A DNA stretch of 64,000 bases from Siphonodentalium dalli. Its lineage: Eukaryota; Mollusca; Scaphopoda; Gadilida; Siphonodentaliidae. The stretch's first letter is position 1. Every line of letters begins with the position of its first letter. The notes under the pieces were generated by a model that worked only from the letters and a program-made list of their open reading frames with translations, had not been told where the DNA came from and ran no database searches. The translations under genes were made by a program, and so were the position numbers. The DNA lies in contig CP136068.1 in assembly GCA_032622095.1 (NCBI GenBank), positions 55,576,025 through 55,640,024 of the forward strand, written 5' to 3'. Of the stretch, positions 1-12,180 are shown piece after piece.

Positions 1-217
1 TATATTATAATAAAATGAATAGCTATGTACTTTTTATGATACGATGTGATTGTTCTGTGATCTAACATTTTGGAGAAGTAAATTGCGATATATTTTATTT
101 TAAGCGGCCTGGCGACTTCGTCCCAGTTAACGGCTCCCTGTATATTCCGACTTAATTAGAGCTTGACTGGGTTGTCAGCGAACAAATATTACACGACATG
201 AAAGTTCCGCGTAAACC
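1..217. other. AT-rich flank, no gene seen
   Basis: No convincing coding sequence or repeat structure is visible. A short stretch near 103-126 reading 'cggcctggcgacttcgtccc' faintly resembles the heads of dispersed invertebrate retroelement repeats elsewhere in the window, such as 28946, but it is too short to assign. Confidence 0.4.
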
Positions 218-487
218 GGAAAATACAGGGGGGAGTATTAAAAAATTTGCAGGAAGGTATGCCGTTTTTTTTTTCATCTGGAATTTTCTGGGACCCACCA
301 CCCCCAAACCCAATTTTTTTTACACCCTCCCCCAAAATTTCATTAAAATTGGTCTAAAATCACATAAAACTCTACTGATATCACTCATATGACTGGGAAT
401 GATCTCAATTAGTTCAAATAACAGTTTAACCTGTTTCAGAAGCTGTTTTAATTGAAAAAAAAAAGTTTTATAAATTGCTGATCATCT

Positions 488-1610
488 GTAAACCTAGGTC
501 ATTGTGCAGAATACAAAAAAATTCACAATTTCTAACTATTTCCTGATTAGTCTGTCAACCAGCCCATTATCTAACATTTTCCATACTACTTATGTTAGTC
601 TACTGGAGCAACTTACTTCTATTATACTAAACTAGCTGAAACATGCTCCCTTTGTGAGCCTATATTCAGCATCGGAGATACATGTGCCCCCTTTATGGGA
701 CTTCGCAAACATTTTGATCTTAGACAGAGCCTTCATTTAGCGGCGGCCCCTTTGTGCGCTTCAAGCACATTCGGTCATTGAAACATTTTTATATATATAT
801 ATTATTTTAATATTTTGTTTTTAAAGATTGAATTCCTTGCTCAATTTAACAAAACCTATTTTATTTTTTATTTTTTAATTAAAATTTTTGAAAAACTAAC
901 ACCATTAGAACATCAGCCAGGGTACCACGAATCACCACTCCAAATTTGGTTGAACTCGGTCCAGGGGTCTGAGAGAAATCTGGACAGATCCTACTCGTTT
1001 ATATATATAAATAGATGACAAGCAGTCACAGCACTATACCAGACTTGGATACGTTCGGTCTTGTGAGAGATCATCTGACATGCAAATAATTCACTGATTG
1101 GCTTGATGCTCTGATGACAGATATTTTCTACCCATTGGTAGTCACATTAATGTTTGAGACAGTTGCTCGCTCTTTTTACATGCACACAATAATCTAGGCA
1201 TTATAGTTACATCAGGACAAGTTTACTTATATATGCAAACTTAGGTCATTGTACAGGATACGCACAATTCCGTAATTTTTAACCATTTCCCGATTAGTCT
1301 GTCAACCAGCCCATTATCTAGCATTATGCCTTAAAACTTTTGTTAGTCTACTGGAGCAACCTCTGTTATAATAAATGACAAACATTCACTATGCCAGGCT
1401 TGGATATTTTAGGTGTTGTGAGAGTAACAGATCATATGAGTTGATAGACATGCAAACATTTCACTGATTGGCTTGATGCACCGATGAACAGTGTGATGAC
1501 AGTTATATTCTAGCCATTGATAGTCACATTAATGTTTGAGACAGTTGCTTGCTCTTTTTCCATGCACACAATGATCTTGGCTTTAGTTACATCAAGACAA
1601 GTTTATTTAT
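488..1610. repeat. Internal tandem duplication of about 370 bp, first copy interrupted
   Basis: Sequence from about 490 ('cctaggtcattgtgcagaat') to 630, continued at 1015-1225, is repeated at about 1230-1610. Shared blocks include 'attagtctgtcaaccagccc', 'cactgattggcttgatgc' and 'gtcacattaatgtttgagac'. The first copy is split at 630/1015 by a 384-bp insertion. The second copy is uninterrupted there and gives the empty site. Confidence 0.75.
631..1014 (+). mobile_element. Dispersed non-autonomous repeat, 'actagctgaa' family (copy 1)
   Basis: It begins 'actagctgaaacatgctccc', contains 'gacagagccttcatttagcg', then 'caaatttggttgaactcggt', and ends in 'tatatataaatag'. A second copy with the same order of blocks lies at 17130-17506. 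The boundaries are fixed by the neighbouring duplicate (1361-1380), which has the flanks 'ataa' and 'atgaca' directly joined. The tail style resembles RTE-like LINE or SINE 3' regions of invertebrates. That is family resemblance only, and no coding part is present. Confidence 0.65.
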
Positions 1611-1936
1611 TTCAGTTTTCATTTCTCGAATCTACTTTCCGAAGGGTGTCGGGAAGGATTTTTTTTCACCCCACCGCTCCATATGCAACATGCCATACAG
1701 CTCAATGTCATCTCTACTAAGGCCCATATGAGGTCCCAGTAACATAAATATGGTGTTTTGCAGTTATAAATTCTTATAATATGTTTTAAACTGTTATAAA
1801 TGTCATATAAGGGCATAAAAGGTCTTTAGTAAAAAAAATTACATGAGGGTGTAAAAAACGCGTTTTTTGCCCCTCGGGTCACCCACCACCCCGGCATACC
1901 TTCCGGCAAATTTTTTACTACCCCCCCCCTCCTGGA

Positions 1937-2639
1937 AAATACACTATATATTTACTGTGATTACACACAAGACTTAGTGTGCATCCACCATTAATTCAAC
2001 AAGATACATACTAACTTCCAGCAAGCTCGGTATAAGTTATCTAGTTTGCAGCTACAATAACTACGTAAATTTTAACTTTCTGCAACAAGATACTAATTGC
2101 GACCAGATTGAAACTGCATTATGGTGTCGAGATGCACGCCAGCCAAATATATTTCGATATGCAGTGCTTGCCATAAATAATCCAAACTTGGAAGAAAGAA
2201 AAGTCATGTGTTTCAAGCACGTTGCATATAAGTTCTTGAACAAAATAAGGACTCCTTATTCGTAGAGTATAAAGAAGTTGGCAGTTATTATATAACGAGT
2301 CTGTGCACCTTGTAGTCTGTGTTTTCACCCAGGTTCCCCTTGGGATACGGCCATTTTGAATTAGTATGGAGAACCGGACAGTTGATTACCCCCACGTGCG
2401 ACATAATTGCTTCTGTGATCGAATCTGAACGATAGAGAACTCCGTGTGACGACGAGATCCGATTACACGGACATTTACTGCGGGCTACGTGCCATTGTGC
2501 GCAATAATCAACGGTCTAATGTTGTCGTTTGGTGATAATTAGTCCCATAATGATACCCCGATTAGCATCATGATCCATGCATCTTATTCCGAAATGAAAG
2601 GTTCTGTTATTTTAGCACCCAAGCTATATGCGTTGTACT
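1937..2639. other. Unannotated stretch
   Basis: Non-repetitive, moderately AT-rich sequence. Only short open frames without recognisable motifs are present. No RNA gene or transposon end was seen. Confidence 0.4.
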
Positions 2640-3600
2640 CACTCGAGAGTCCAGAGAGCTCGAGAGGGGAGAGACAGGGCAAGAGGAGATAATACGAACG
2701 AGGAGACAGGGCGAGCAGAGATGCAGAGCCAGATGAGATAAATAGCGAGCAGGGAGACCGAGTGGGCGAATATGGTACGCAGAACGAGAGGAGAGACAGA
2801 GCGAAACGAGATAGACCGAGCGAGATGAGAGACGAAGCCAAAGCAGAGTGAGCGGAGAAGCCGAGCAAGCGGAGAGACCGACCGAGATGGGAGGCGAAGC
2901 GGGAGCAGATAGAGGCAGAGTGAGCGGAGAGACCGAGCTAGCTGAGAGACCGATCGAGAGGAGAGGCGAAGCGGGAGCAGATCGAGGCAGAGTGAGCGGA
3001 GATACCGAGCTAACGGATAGACCGATCGAGCGAGAGGAGAGGCGAAGAGGGAGCAGATCGAGGCAGAGTGAGCGGACACACCGAGCTAGCGGATAGACCG
3101 ATCGAGAGCAGGGGCAGAGCTAGAGGAGACATTGAGTTAATAAGAGATGCAGAGCGAGGAGAGATCGACAAAACGAGAGGAGGGATCGAGCAGAGATACC
3201 AAGCGAGTGTAGACTCAGAGCGAGAAACGAGTGAAGATGAGATGCAGGGCGAGAGGAGACACAAAGCGAGCAGAGAGACAGAGGTAGCGGAGAGATCGAG
3301 CGAGAAGAGATGCAGAGCGAGAGGAGTGAAGGACCGAGAGGAGAGACAGCGAGAGGAGATAGAGAGAGGGAGAGAGAGAGAGGGAGAACAATTAAGTGAA
3401 GAGAGACGGAGCGAGAGGAGAGACGGTGCGAGCGGAGACAGAGTTGATTAGACAGTGCGAGCGGAGAGAATAGAACGAGCGGAGAGAATATAGCGAGATG
3501 ATAGACTTGGCGCGAGTAGAGACAGAGCGGAGGGGGGGGGGGCGAGCGGATATACTGAGCGAGCGGAGATACAAAGCCAGACTAAAGCGTGGTTAATAGA
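2640..3600. repeat. Degenerate purine-rich array, about 72-bp period
   Basis: Almost every base on the plus strand is A or G with scattered C. The phrase 'gcagagtgagcgg' recurs at 2843, 2915, 2987 and 3063, so the local period is 72-76 bp. Smaller units of the type 'gagcggagagaccga' fill the rest. Open frames on both strands across the block are Arg/Glu-rich or Ser/Leu-rich by-products of this composition. The block leads directly into a pure GA microsatellite. Confidence 0.85.
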
Positions 3601-3617
3601 GGATGACAGAGAAAGTG

Positions 3618-3723
<106 letters not shown>

Positions 3724-3839
3724 ATATATGGAGAGGTTGAATGTTTGGAAAGGCAATTTCCGCACATATGCACACGATGTGGCGACACCTATATATTTAA
3801 TGAACATATAGAGCATGGCTTGATTCCGCAGTTATAGTG

Positions 3840-3968
3840 CCCAGTGCATATATACACACCCCACTGGGCACTATACACACCCCACTGGGCACTATACACA
3901 CCCCACTGGGCACTATACACACCCCACTGGGCACTATACACACCCCACTGGGCACTATACACACGTCA
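3840..3968. repeat. 21-bp tandem repeat, about 6 copies
   Basis: The unit 'gggcactatacacacccca' plus 'ct' repeats with almost no divergence. Because 21 is a multiple of three, open frames run through it on both strands. These are short, perfectly periodic and have no flanking coding signal, so the block is read as a minisatellite. Confidence 0.9.
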
Positions 3969-5633
3969 TCAACGACAACACTATAGTCCAATTGTGCTCG
4001 TACTTAAACCTACGTACTATCAAACTTGGACTGCGACAAGACATGCTCTATTTATTATATTTTACCGAACAATTCGAACTTGTTGCATGTATGTTACATA
4101 GATACTGTCCCACCAACACAAACTGATGGAATGTTTAAAATATCTTCAGTGGAAGTTAAATTAAAATAAAAAAAGTACAGCTCGTTTTACTTAGAACAAA
4201 TATGACTGTCCACTTACCGATACACAGTTTAAGAGAAACATACACTGTTAAAACATTTCCGTAGTTTTACGGCTTTTGTGTAGGTAATTTTGCTGCTATC
4301 ACATTTGATATACAATAAGAAATACCCGTAAAATATTTATATGATATTTTCCGGAAAATAAAATGAAATCGATCTAAAATTAATGGAACTTCAGTTTAAA
4401 TTCAAATGACACAATGGCACATTGGATTTTTTTCTATCAAAGTGTACCACATATAAGGCATACTACCTGCATATTATGATATATTGTAAAATACTGGTAT
4501 TTTACCGGCAGCATTAGGCTTTTTCATAAATAATATGATGGATGATGGGCGGAGTAAGACTCGACTTCACAATTCTACGAACTGAGGTTCCATAGTTTTA
4601 GGAAACATGGTTTCGTCGAATTCCCTACTGATGGACAACAAAATTACATGCAATTGTACAGTGGTCAAACTGAGACTACACATCATTAAACAACTCACTG
4701 AAATTACTGATTGTTGGATATAATGTGTTTCCCAAACAAGGTCCATGTCGGTTTTAATATTACTATTCTAATCTAAATATCTCAAAATCTAAAAAGTACT
4801 ATCACGAATTAAGCGCATCATGTAGTGACACAACTGGTTGATTCTGTTCGACAGACATATATAAATTAGCAGTCTTTCGACGTTATAAATATGACGGTTG
4901 ACGTACATGTACTTAAAACGTCGACATACTGATGATTTATACCCATATGTCTAAAAATAATCAGGTGTGTCACTGCATTATACGCTTCATGGTTGTGCTT
5001 TTAGATTTTGCGATATATAGAATAGTAACCTCTTAAAATAGGTATGGATCTTGTTCGAGAAACGGAGTATAGTCAACAAGCAGTATAGATACTGGATGCA
5101 TGGCCATTCTTCCATTTAATTACAATATTATAGCCTGTCTTAACGTACCGTACATTGCGAAGTTTGAAGTAGTCTCATATAAACCGGCAATATATTGTGT
5201 AAATACGAAACGGTATAGGGTTCTGTCATACGTTAGATCCATATTGATCCATGTGGCAAGAAGTCTCATAACGTGCAGTGATTCATAAATTACCAATATT
5301 GGAATAGAACAAGATGGCACATATGACTGCCCTGCCCTAAAATAAATGTGAGTTCTAAAACGTAATTTGCAAGTTCGGCAACATATTTTAGATCCGTAGT
5401 GTTCTAAGTAGAACCTATCGTATCCCATGGCTGCCTTTCTTAACAACATGGAGCTAAATTTCGTGAATTCCTCTTAATTTATAATGCTAGCTAAGACATT
5501 AATTTTATCTACCCAGTTATCTCAAAATGTCCACTGTGGACCAACCAGTGTGATCGTAGCAACGGTTCATACTTTAAGAATAGATTTACACAAAATCATA
5601 AAAAGTGCACTTGGGACAGATTGGAAATCAGGT
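3969..5633. other. Unannotated stretch with a small palindrome
   Basis: No recognisable gene. Around 4240-4520 several phrases built on 'gtaaaat' occur, including the near-perfect dyad 'gtaaaatactggtatttta' near 4488-4507, possibly a decayed MITE. A 109-codon open frame on the minus strand (5120-5449) shows no known motif. Confidence 0.35.
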
Positions 5634-6598
5634 CAGGGGGGTCGGAAAAAAGTGACTTGACAGTAGGCTGAAAAAACTTTTTCCGGCTCTTGGGTACCCA
5701 CCACCCCCTATTTGAAGGAAAAAATATTTTTTACAATTTCATGTGGGGTATCCCCTTTTACCTCCAAATCTGTAGTCTCACACCATTTAAGCTTGATGGT
5801 CACATTGGTCAGTATTACAGTTACCCTATTTCCGTTTCTGGTTCTGCTAAGTCATTCCAACATCGAGAAGAACCGCATGAAAAAATGAATGAAACATACA
5901 TTTCAGTCTGAGAACTGATAAGAATCGTATAAAGCTGCACCCAGTGTTGTCCAGTTTGTTTTTGTAGACTAATTGATGCATTGAACATTTTACCAAATTT
6001 CCACTGATTTTCAGTAATCACCTGAAAACTGTATCAAAATAATAAAATATCAATTTTGGCAAAAACATTTATGCTAAATAATACTGGATCCACAAGATCT
6101 TATACCATCTCATACCATGGCTTTCAACAGATTTATCAGCATCCATATGGCTTTGATGTGAAATTTAATTTTGTGTCTACAAACAAACAATAAATACAAC
6201 TAAATAAAACAAAAATTAACACTGGATGTTGCTTTAAATAGGATTCAATAATTTCTCGCATGATGAGATTTCCATGTTTTTGCCTCTAATTATGTCTGTC
6301 TGATCAGGTATAATGAGTAAAATTAATGCTATAAATGAATAGCTTTTTTCATTTTATTTACATTAAAGTTTATTCATATGCTACATAACTGTCCATTTTC
6401 ATCTGGAACCAGTAGCATTGGTACATGGCAATGTGATCGGATGCTGAACACTTTGAGGCAATTATATTGCAGAAATGTTGTAAGAGGAAAAAATTGTGAC
6501 CACTTGGAAAAAAGTTACTTTTATCGTGGCTGAACCACCCACCACTCCGGCCTACTGTATGGGGAAAAAAGTTAATGACCCCCCCCCCCCCCCCCCGC
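5634..6598. mobile_element. Non-autonomous inverted-repeat element with G-run/C-run termini (copy 2)
   Basis: The left end starts with six G, then 'tcggaaaaaagtgacttgac' and 'agtaggc'. The right end is the approximate inverse: 'ggcctactgtatgggg', an 'aaaaaagtta' block and a run of about eighteen C. The internal phrase 'acccaccacccc' is shared with copy 1 at 225-1936. There is no coding capacity beyond about 70 codons. Target duplication could not be resolved because of the homopolymer ends. Confidence 0.6.
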
Positions 6599-8367
6599 TC
6601 ATACGCTAGTACCAGTTATCGTATGGTCACAGTTTGGGAGGATCGATGCGCACTGTGCTGATCCAATATACTGGTATATCCGTTCTGTATATTCGAACCC
6701 ATGTTCAGACTGATACGCTTCTCAACTCTCGGTGAAGTGGTTTCCATTTTTAATGATGTCCCCGAATAACCAATGTGATTATGTCGTGGATAGCATCATT
6801 GCAGTCTGGGTTCCAACTCCGACATTGGTGAAAATCGAGACCGATTTTCAAGCTTTATCTGGGTTGATGGACATCTCAGTGTGCCATTCCGATCCATAAT
6901 GGCCATAAATGATAATTTGTTAACATCACGCTCACTGGTGCAAGCACATTTGAAGCAATGGTAACTCATATACCGAGTCCGTGTAGCCATAAAACTGATA
7001 CATGGAAAAGAAAGTAACAAATATATGATGGTCTACCGTTTATTTCTCACCGAAGACATCGAAAACAAAACAACATTATTGAAATTAAAGCATGAATGAA
7101 ATTATGGGTGTATCAAATCATTGAAAAAGAGATACACTGATGTGCATGTGGGATTGAATAAAAGTTTGGTACTTTGAATTGACGAGGTTCCATCCAGTAG
7201 AATGGTAACAACTACACATTTATTTCTTTCACCATATTGAATTAGCACCACCAAAAATGACTTTGTTAGCATGTGTAGCAGGTATATTGAGTTTCAGTAT
7301 ATTCTGCATGTCGATAATTAATTTTTAAAAGTAAACAAAAATGCAACTGTTCACATATTATAGTCATTTGGTTATCATGGTTATTAGTCGCTGATTTAAT
7401 TTGTTTGTATTTTTAAGAGCCGTTATTTTAAAGAGCCGTATTCTCAATAAGACTAGCCTCATTTACCGAGTTACCAGTGTCAGTCCAGAATCAGTTCGTG
7501 TTTGCTGCACTCCTCGATTGAGATGGGCTGATATATATATATCCTTTATTTCCTCCGTTAACGAAGAGCTGTTACAATATATTTTAAATGTTTACACAAT
7601 TGCAATGAACAAATGAACGAATACAAAAAAAAAAGGGTCTGTACAGCAGAATTCTGGACACTCTTTATTCTTACCATATCAGGACAAAGTAACAATGGAC
7701 GCTCTTTATCACATGTTACAGAGCAAGAGGGACTCCCTTTCTGCGATTTACTCGCTTTGCGATGGTAATTTCCGCATGCAGAGAACACACACGACGTTTG
7801 TGAGTTTGAATACATATATTTTAAACCTATTTTTAATCTGGGAACGCGACAAACACTAGAAGAGATTCTGGTTTTAATTTTATAAACTGAATATATGACA
7901 CAATACTAAAGCAGCGGTATCGAGCCATGAGTTCACATTTAAATCGTGGCCTTAGAACAAATTTTAGTTTGACGTGTATAACGATATGCGTATGCGATGG
8001 ACGTAAATCACAACCTCTAAATACCTTGCCAATGCCTGCCAGTGTGAACCATTACAACTTTCATCAGCCTGAACTATTCAATTTTGGTAAATATTTTTTC
8101 TTGCGTAAACATTTCTACTACATGGCTTCGGATATACATGCGTATATAATCACAATCAAGTGCTCCCGTTTAATGACTACTTTTTTCGAGTAGTCTATTA
8201 TATAACATTATACTCAAATTATTGGTATTGTGGTAACGTGCATTTGTGATACAAATTCCATGTGGTGCGACAAAGCCACGATGGGCGAACTACTTCATGA
8301 ATATGCGGTTCATACATGTTTCATGATCACGGATTTTTAAAGTTCAAATTAACCATATTACTTTTGC
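6599..8367. other. Unannotated stretch
   Basis: No gene, RNA or clear repeat was recognised. All open frames are under 90 codons and lack motifs. Confidence 0.35.
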
Positions 8368-8699
8368 GTCACTCTTATCGGTTTTTTTAAAAGATAAAGT
8401 TACCCAGGTTCCCTAACTTGTGATAAAGTTACCCACGTTGGGGGGGAAATTGTGATATAGTTACCAGGTTAATAATTATAGTTCAAGTATAGAAACAACA
8501 TATTCATTTTGTTGCCACATCCAGTACTAAAATTTCTTAATTTATACTCAATGACGGCTGCCACTTTCTAAAACTGAACAGTTATTCCCTCAGTCAATTT
8601 AAATCGCTTTCATATTGTGATATTTGCTTAACCTGGGTAACTTTATCACAATTTCGTGAACCTGTGTAACTTCTTACAAAAAAAACCGGTGGGAGTGAC
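8368..8699. mobile_element. Foldback MITE with long inverted ends
   Basis: The left end reads 'gtcactcttatcggtttttt' and then 'aaagttacccaggtt', twice. The right end (8615-8699) is the inverse and includes 'aacctgggtaactttatcac' and 'ccggtgggagtgac'. The arms match over about 85 bases with small gaps and leave a spacer of about 160 bp. The left arm itself has a second direct copy of 'gataaagttaccca'. No clear target duplication and no open frame of note. Confidence 0.7.
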
Positions 8700-10179
8700 A
8701 AATTCAGCATTACGCTTGTAATATCTAAGCAACAAATAATCTGACAATCCATTGTGTGTGGACTTTTGGGCCTCATCTCTGACTTCCCAACCGGGTCTGC
8801 CACTTATTTTCCTTATAATCAGGGCCAAGTTTTTCTGAATGTGTTGGGGTAAACGTCATCAAACTTGATCAAAGAATATACTTATTCTTTGATAAATACA
8901 ACTCTTTAAGTTAAGATGACCACACACGTGTCTTGTATGTCACTTAATTATACACTGGTTTTTGCGCATATCTGTTGAAGATGGAAAACTAATCTGCATT
9001 CAATTCTTTATTCTCATCACTGTCTGAATATCCGCTTGGAAGTTCTTACTATTTGTTAATTCAAGTTTAGTCCATAGTCAACGATGCTACACAGCGAACC
9101 ATTGCGTATCTCGTGTACTCTCAGAACCCCATAGCTGGTGTATCCCGCGTACTCTACGGACAGGCTTTTATGGCAGGTTCTCTGAGAATAAAACGTAAAA
9201 GCGGGTTATATATCAGACGTGATTCTGACTGTTGTAGTTATAGACACGCCAGTCAGATGACGGTGCCAATTGCGACTATCGTAGCCATAGATACTTGATG
9301 ACAGGCGATTCCCAAGTGATATATAGACACCTATTTGAACTAAGGTAAGCATGGATCCATGGGTCAGATTTCGATTCTGACCGTAGTAATGACAATATAG
9401 CCAGATGACAGACAGTCGATTTGGATAAAGTATATAAATATGGATTCGCAAGTCAGTTGAAAGCGATTTGATTTAAACTAAGGTGGACATCGTGAACATG
9501 TGAGTCATAATTATGACAGGCGCCGAAACCGGATAGTAACTCGATCAGGTCCAAGCTCTTTCGTGGCATTATAGCTTTCAGACGAAACAACTGATCTGTC
9601 CAGATAACTCGGAGCAACAAACTACAGTTCAACGGACTATCGACAGTGTGCAGCTCTTTGGTGTTGAATATACAGAGCTCCTATATACAGTTGAGCGGAG
9701 TGTTAATGGTATACAATATATGTGAAAGTTTAGTGTTGTGCAGAGCTCATATATCTCGGACTACGTGATTTCATGAAGATGTATGATGCAGCAGAACATT
9801 GTCATTGTCACATTTTCTTTACTGTTTCCCGAGCATAGATCTGTATCGACACTTCTTCGTTTATCTTCCACCTCTGTTCATGCCCTGAAAAAATGAAGTC
9901 TTAGATTTAATAGTTAGGCTTATATTTCTACTGCGTTTATGGTGAGACGCAAACCTCAACGGAGTCAATGACACAGGAAAATACCACGAACCATGAAACG
10001 TGGCGATAGAGAGGTGTCTTCTGTCTAAATGTACAGAATTAAATAGATTGAGTGGATCATGTTATTTTAATTTTCCCGTGTTTTTGTTTTGTTTTGTTTT
10101 GTTTTTTGTATGGTTGTTAGCCAATAGACAATATTTTTGATAAAAAAGTCCTCGGGTGGAAAGTTTCCGTTTGCATAAT
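8700..10179. other. Unannotated stretch
   Basis: Only minor structures are seen: a short dyad at about 8869-8892 ('atcaaagaatata' with 'attctttgat') and a (TTTTG)n run at 10081-10107. No gene or transposon end was recognised. Confidence 0.35.
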
Positions 10180-11097
10180 ACTAGCAGGTTAGCCCACCAC
10201 TGGCGGCTTTCGTCAGAAACATGACAATTTTTAATGTTTTCAATTAATTTTTAATTAATTTTTTAATTAATTTTTTTGCTTTTTCAATGAGTTAATATTA
10301 TTTTTTTTTATAACATGAGTTAAATGCGGCGTTCGTCAGAAACATGACAATTTTTAATTTTTTTAATTGAATTTTTTTTTTTTTTCAATGAGTTAATATT
10401 AATTTTTTGTTTATAACATGAGTTAAATGTGCATTTTTAATTTTGGTTTTTCAATATTTTACCCGATTAGACCTTATTTTACACGATTAAGGTGAAGAAG
10501 ACATAAGAATCACACAACACGCAGTACCCGTCCCTAAAAGAGGTATGATTTAAGGTACATCGAGCAGAAAAACTGACCAGATGAAAATTTCCCTAGGAAC
10601 GACAGACATAAGAATCACACAACACGCATTTTTTATTTTCACACAACACGCAGTACCCGTCCCTAAAAGAGGTATGATTGAAAATTTGCCCCCGTTCCTA
10701 TGAACGACAGACATAACAATGACACAACACGTTAATTCTGCCTTTTTAATCGAGATAAATGCATTTCGCGTTTTGCATCCGTAGTTTCGTACGCATGGTT
10801 AACCGTTTAGCAACGTCGATGGCAATAAAGAGCGTTAGTCGGTTAACAACTCCAAATATGGTCGATATAATGATCGTTAATGCCTTAACCCCCGAAGTGC
10901 CGTTTGCGGTGATTTTGATGATTGGGAGTGGAGAATGAGTGCTCAGAGCTTGTCCAAAATGCGACGTCGACGATCCGCGTGGGTTTTTATCCTTATATAC
11001 GAAATTTGAGCTCGATCGCGCAGCCGTTTTCGATTCTATAAAGTATATACACACACACATATATACATAAATACGGAAGTCTCAAAATATATAGTAG
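10180..11097. mobile_element. 'actagcaggttagccc' family, unit 1 of a head-to-tail trio
   Basis: Starts 'actagcaggttagcccacca' and ends 'ctcaaaatatatagtag', immediately before the next unit's start. It holds repeats of 'gaaacatgacaatttttaat', 'aattaattttt' tracts and two copies of 'cgcagtacccgtccctaaaa'. The last 150 bp ('cgaaatttgagctcgatcgc' to a CA/TA-rich tail) match the ends of units 2 and 3. It is non-coding. The head and tail style suggests a non-autonomous retroelement or SINE-like family, but the class is uncertain. Confidence 0.6.
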
Positions 11098-12180
11098 ACT
11101 AGCAGGTTAGCCCGCCACTGGCGGCATTCGTCTCATGGTTCGAAAAAGCAATTGCAACAGGTTCGGAGACACTTGTGCTGCATTTGTACCAAATTTCGTC
11201 GAAATCAGCAAGTTTCCCCGATTTGACCTTGAATTGACAATTTTGTAGGTCAAGGTTAGGTCGTGGTCATGATTTGACCCGTCCAAAACACTCCCCGGAC
11301 AAAAGTACAGAAATCCGCCAGTTTTACCCAATTTTGACCCGTCCAAAACACTCCCGGACAAAAGTACAGAAATCCGCCAGTTTTACCCAATTTGACCTTG
11401 AATTGACCAGTTTGGAGGTCAATGTCACATCGGGGTCACGATTTGACCCGTCCGTGACATTTTCGGGACAAATGTACCCATAGGTAGCAAGTTTGGGCTC
11501 AATCGGTAGACCCGTCCCGAGTTGACCATTTTGCACAGAACAGCTGAGCCCCAAAATGTATTAACACATGATTTCGCATTCAATCGATTTATGTCGATAA
11601 AACTCTTATTTTTCAAAATTTCAAGCTGAGACTTCATGTTACTGCATGTAATACTTATATATTCTTAAAATGACTCAGTCCAACACGTAATTATGTTTTA
11701 GATGGAAGAAATTAAATATTTTCGATGCTAAGTTTTAACATAGGATATCCCATTAAAATCGATTTATGTCGATAAAACTCTTATTTTTCAAAATTTTATG
11801 CTCAGACTTGGTGTGTATGTGTGTAATACTTACATATTCTTAAAATGACAGAGTCCAGCACGTAATTATGTTTTTGATAAAAGAAATTAAATTTTTTCGA
11901 TGCTAAATTTCGAGTGATATCGTTGCGTTGAATTGTAAACAAACGCTCTTTTATAGCGACGCATCATATACAACGTCACTTGATTAACCACCGCAGTGCC
12001 GTTTTTTGTGACTGAGATTGGAGAACGGGTGCTCTGAGCTTCTCCAAAATGCGACGTGGACGATCCCCGTGGGTTTTTACACTTATATACGAAATTTGAG
12101 CTCGATGGGTGCATCCGTTTTCCATTCTATAAAGTACACACACATATATATATGCGGAAGTCTCAAAATATATAGTATAG
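11098..12180. mobile_element. 'actagcaggttagccc' family, unit 2
   Basis: Same head and tail as units 1 and 3, different middle. It contains 'ttgaccttgaattgac' blocks with 'aggtcaaggttaggtcg', an exact 60-bp direct duplication at 11276-11393 ('gacccgtccaaaacactcc') and two copies of 'atttatgtcgataaaactct' (about 11587 and 11762). Open frames across it are repeat by-products. Confidence 0.6.

Larger units (their letters stand above)
225..1936. mobile_element. Non-autonomous inverted-repeat element with G-run/C-run termini (copy 1)
   Basis: The left end (227-264) has a run of six G followed by 'aaaaaatttgcaggaaggta'. The right end (1891-1935) is its approximate reverse complement and finishes in a run of nine C. 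Just inside both ends is the phrase 'acccaccacccc', here in direct orientation. The interior has no long open frame, so the element is non-autonomous. A related copy lies at 5634-6598 and a fragment at 33487-34480. No target-site duplication could be fixed, and the superfamily is unknown. The interior carries a duplication and a nested insertion, listed separately. Confidence 0.6.

Noticed and set aside
2639-3451. Arg/Glu-rich and Ser/Leu-rich frames up to 146 codons
   Set aside because: By-products of purine-rich tandem sequence. They are open on both strands with repeat-derived composition.
5120-5449. 109-codon minus-strand frame
   Set aside because: No recognisable domain, and composition matches the surrounding non-coding DNA.
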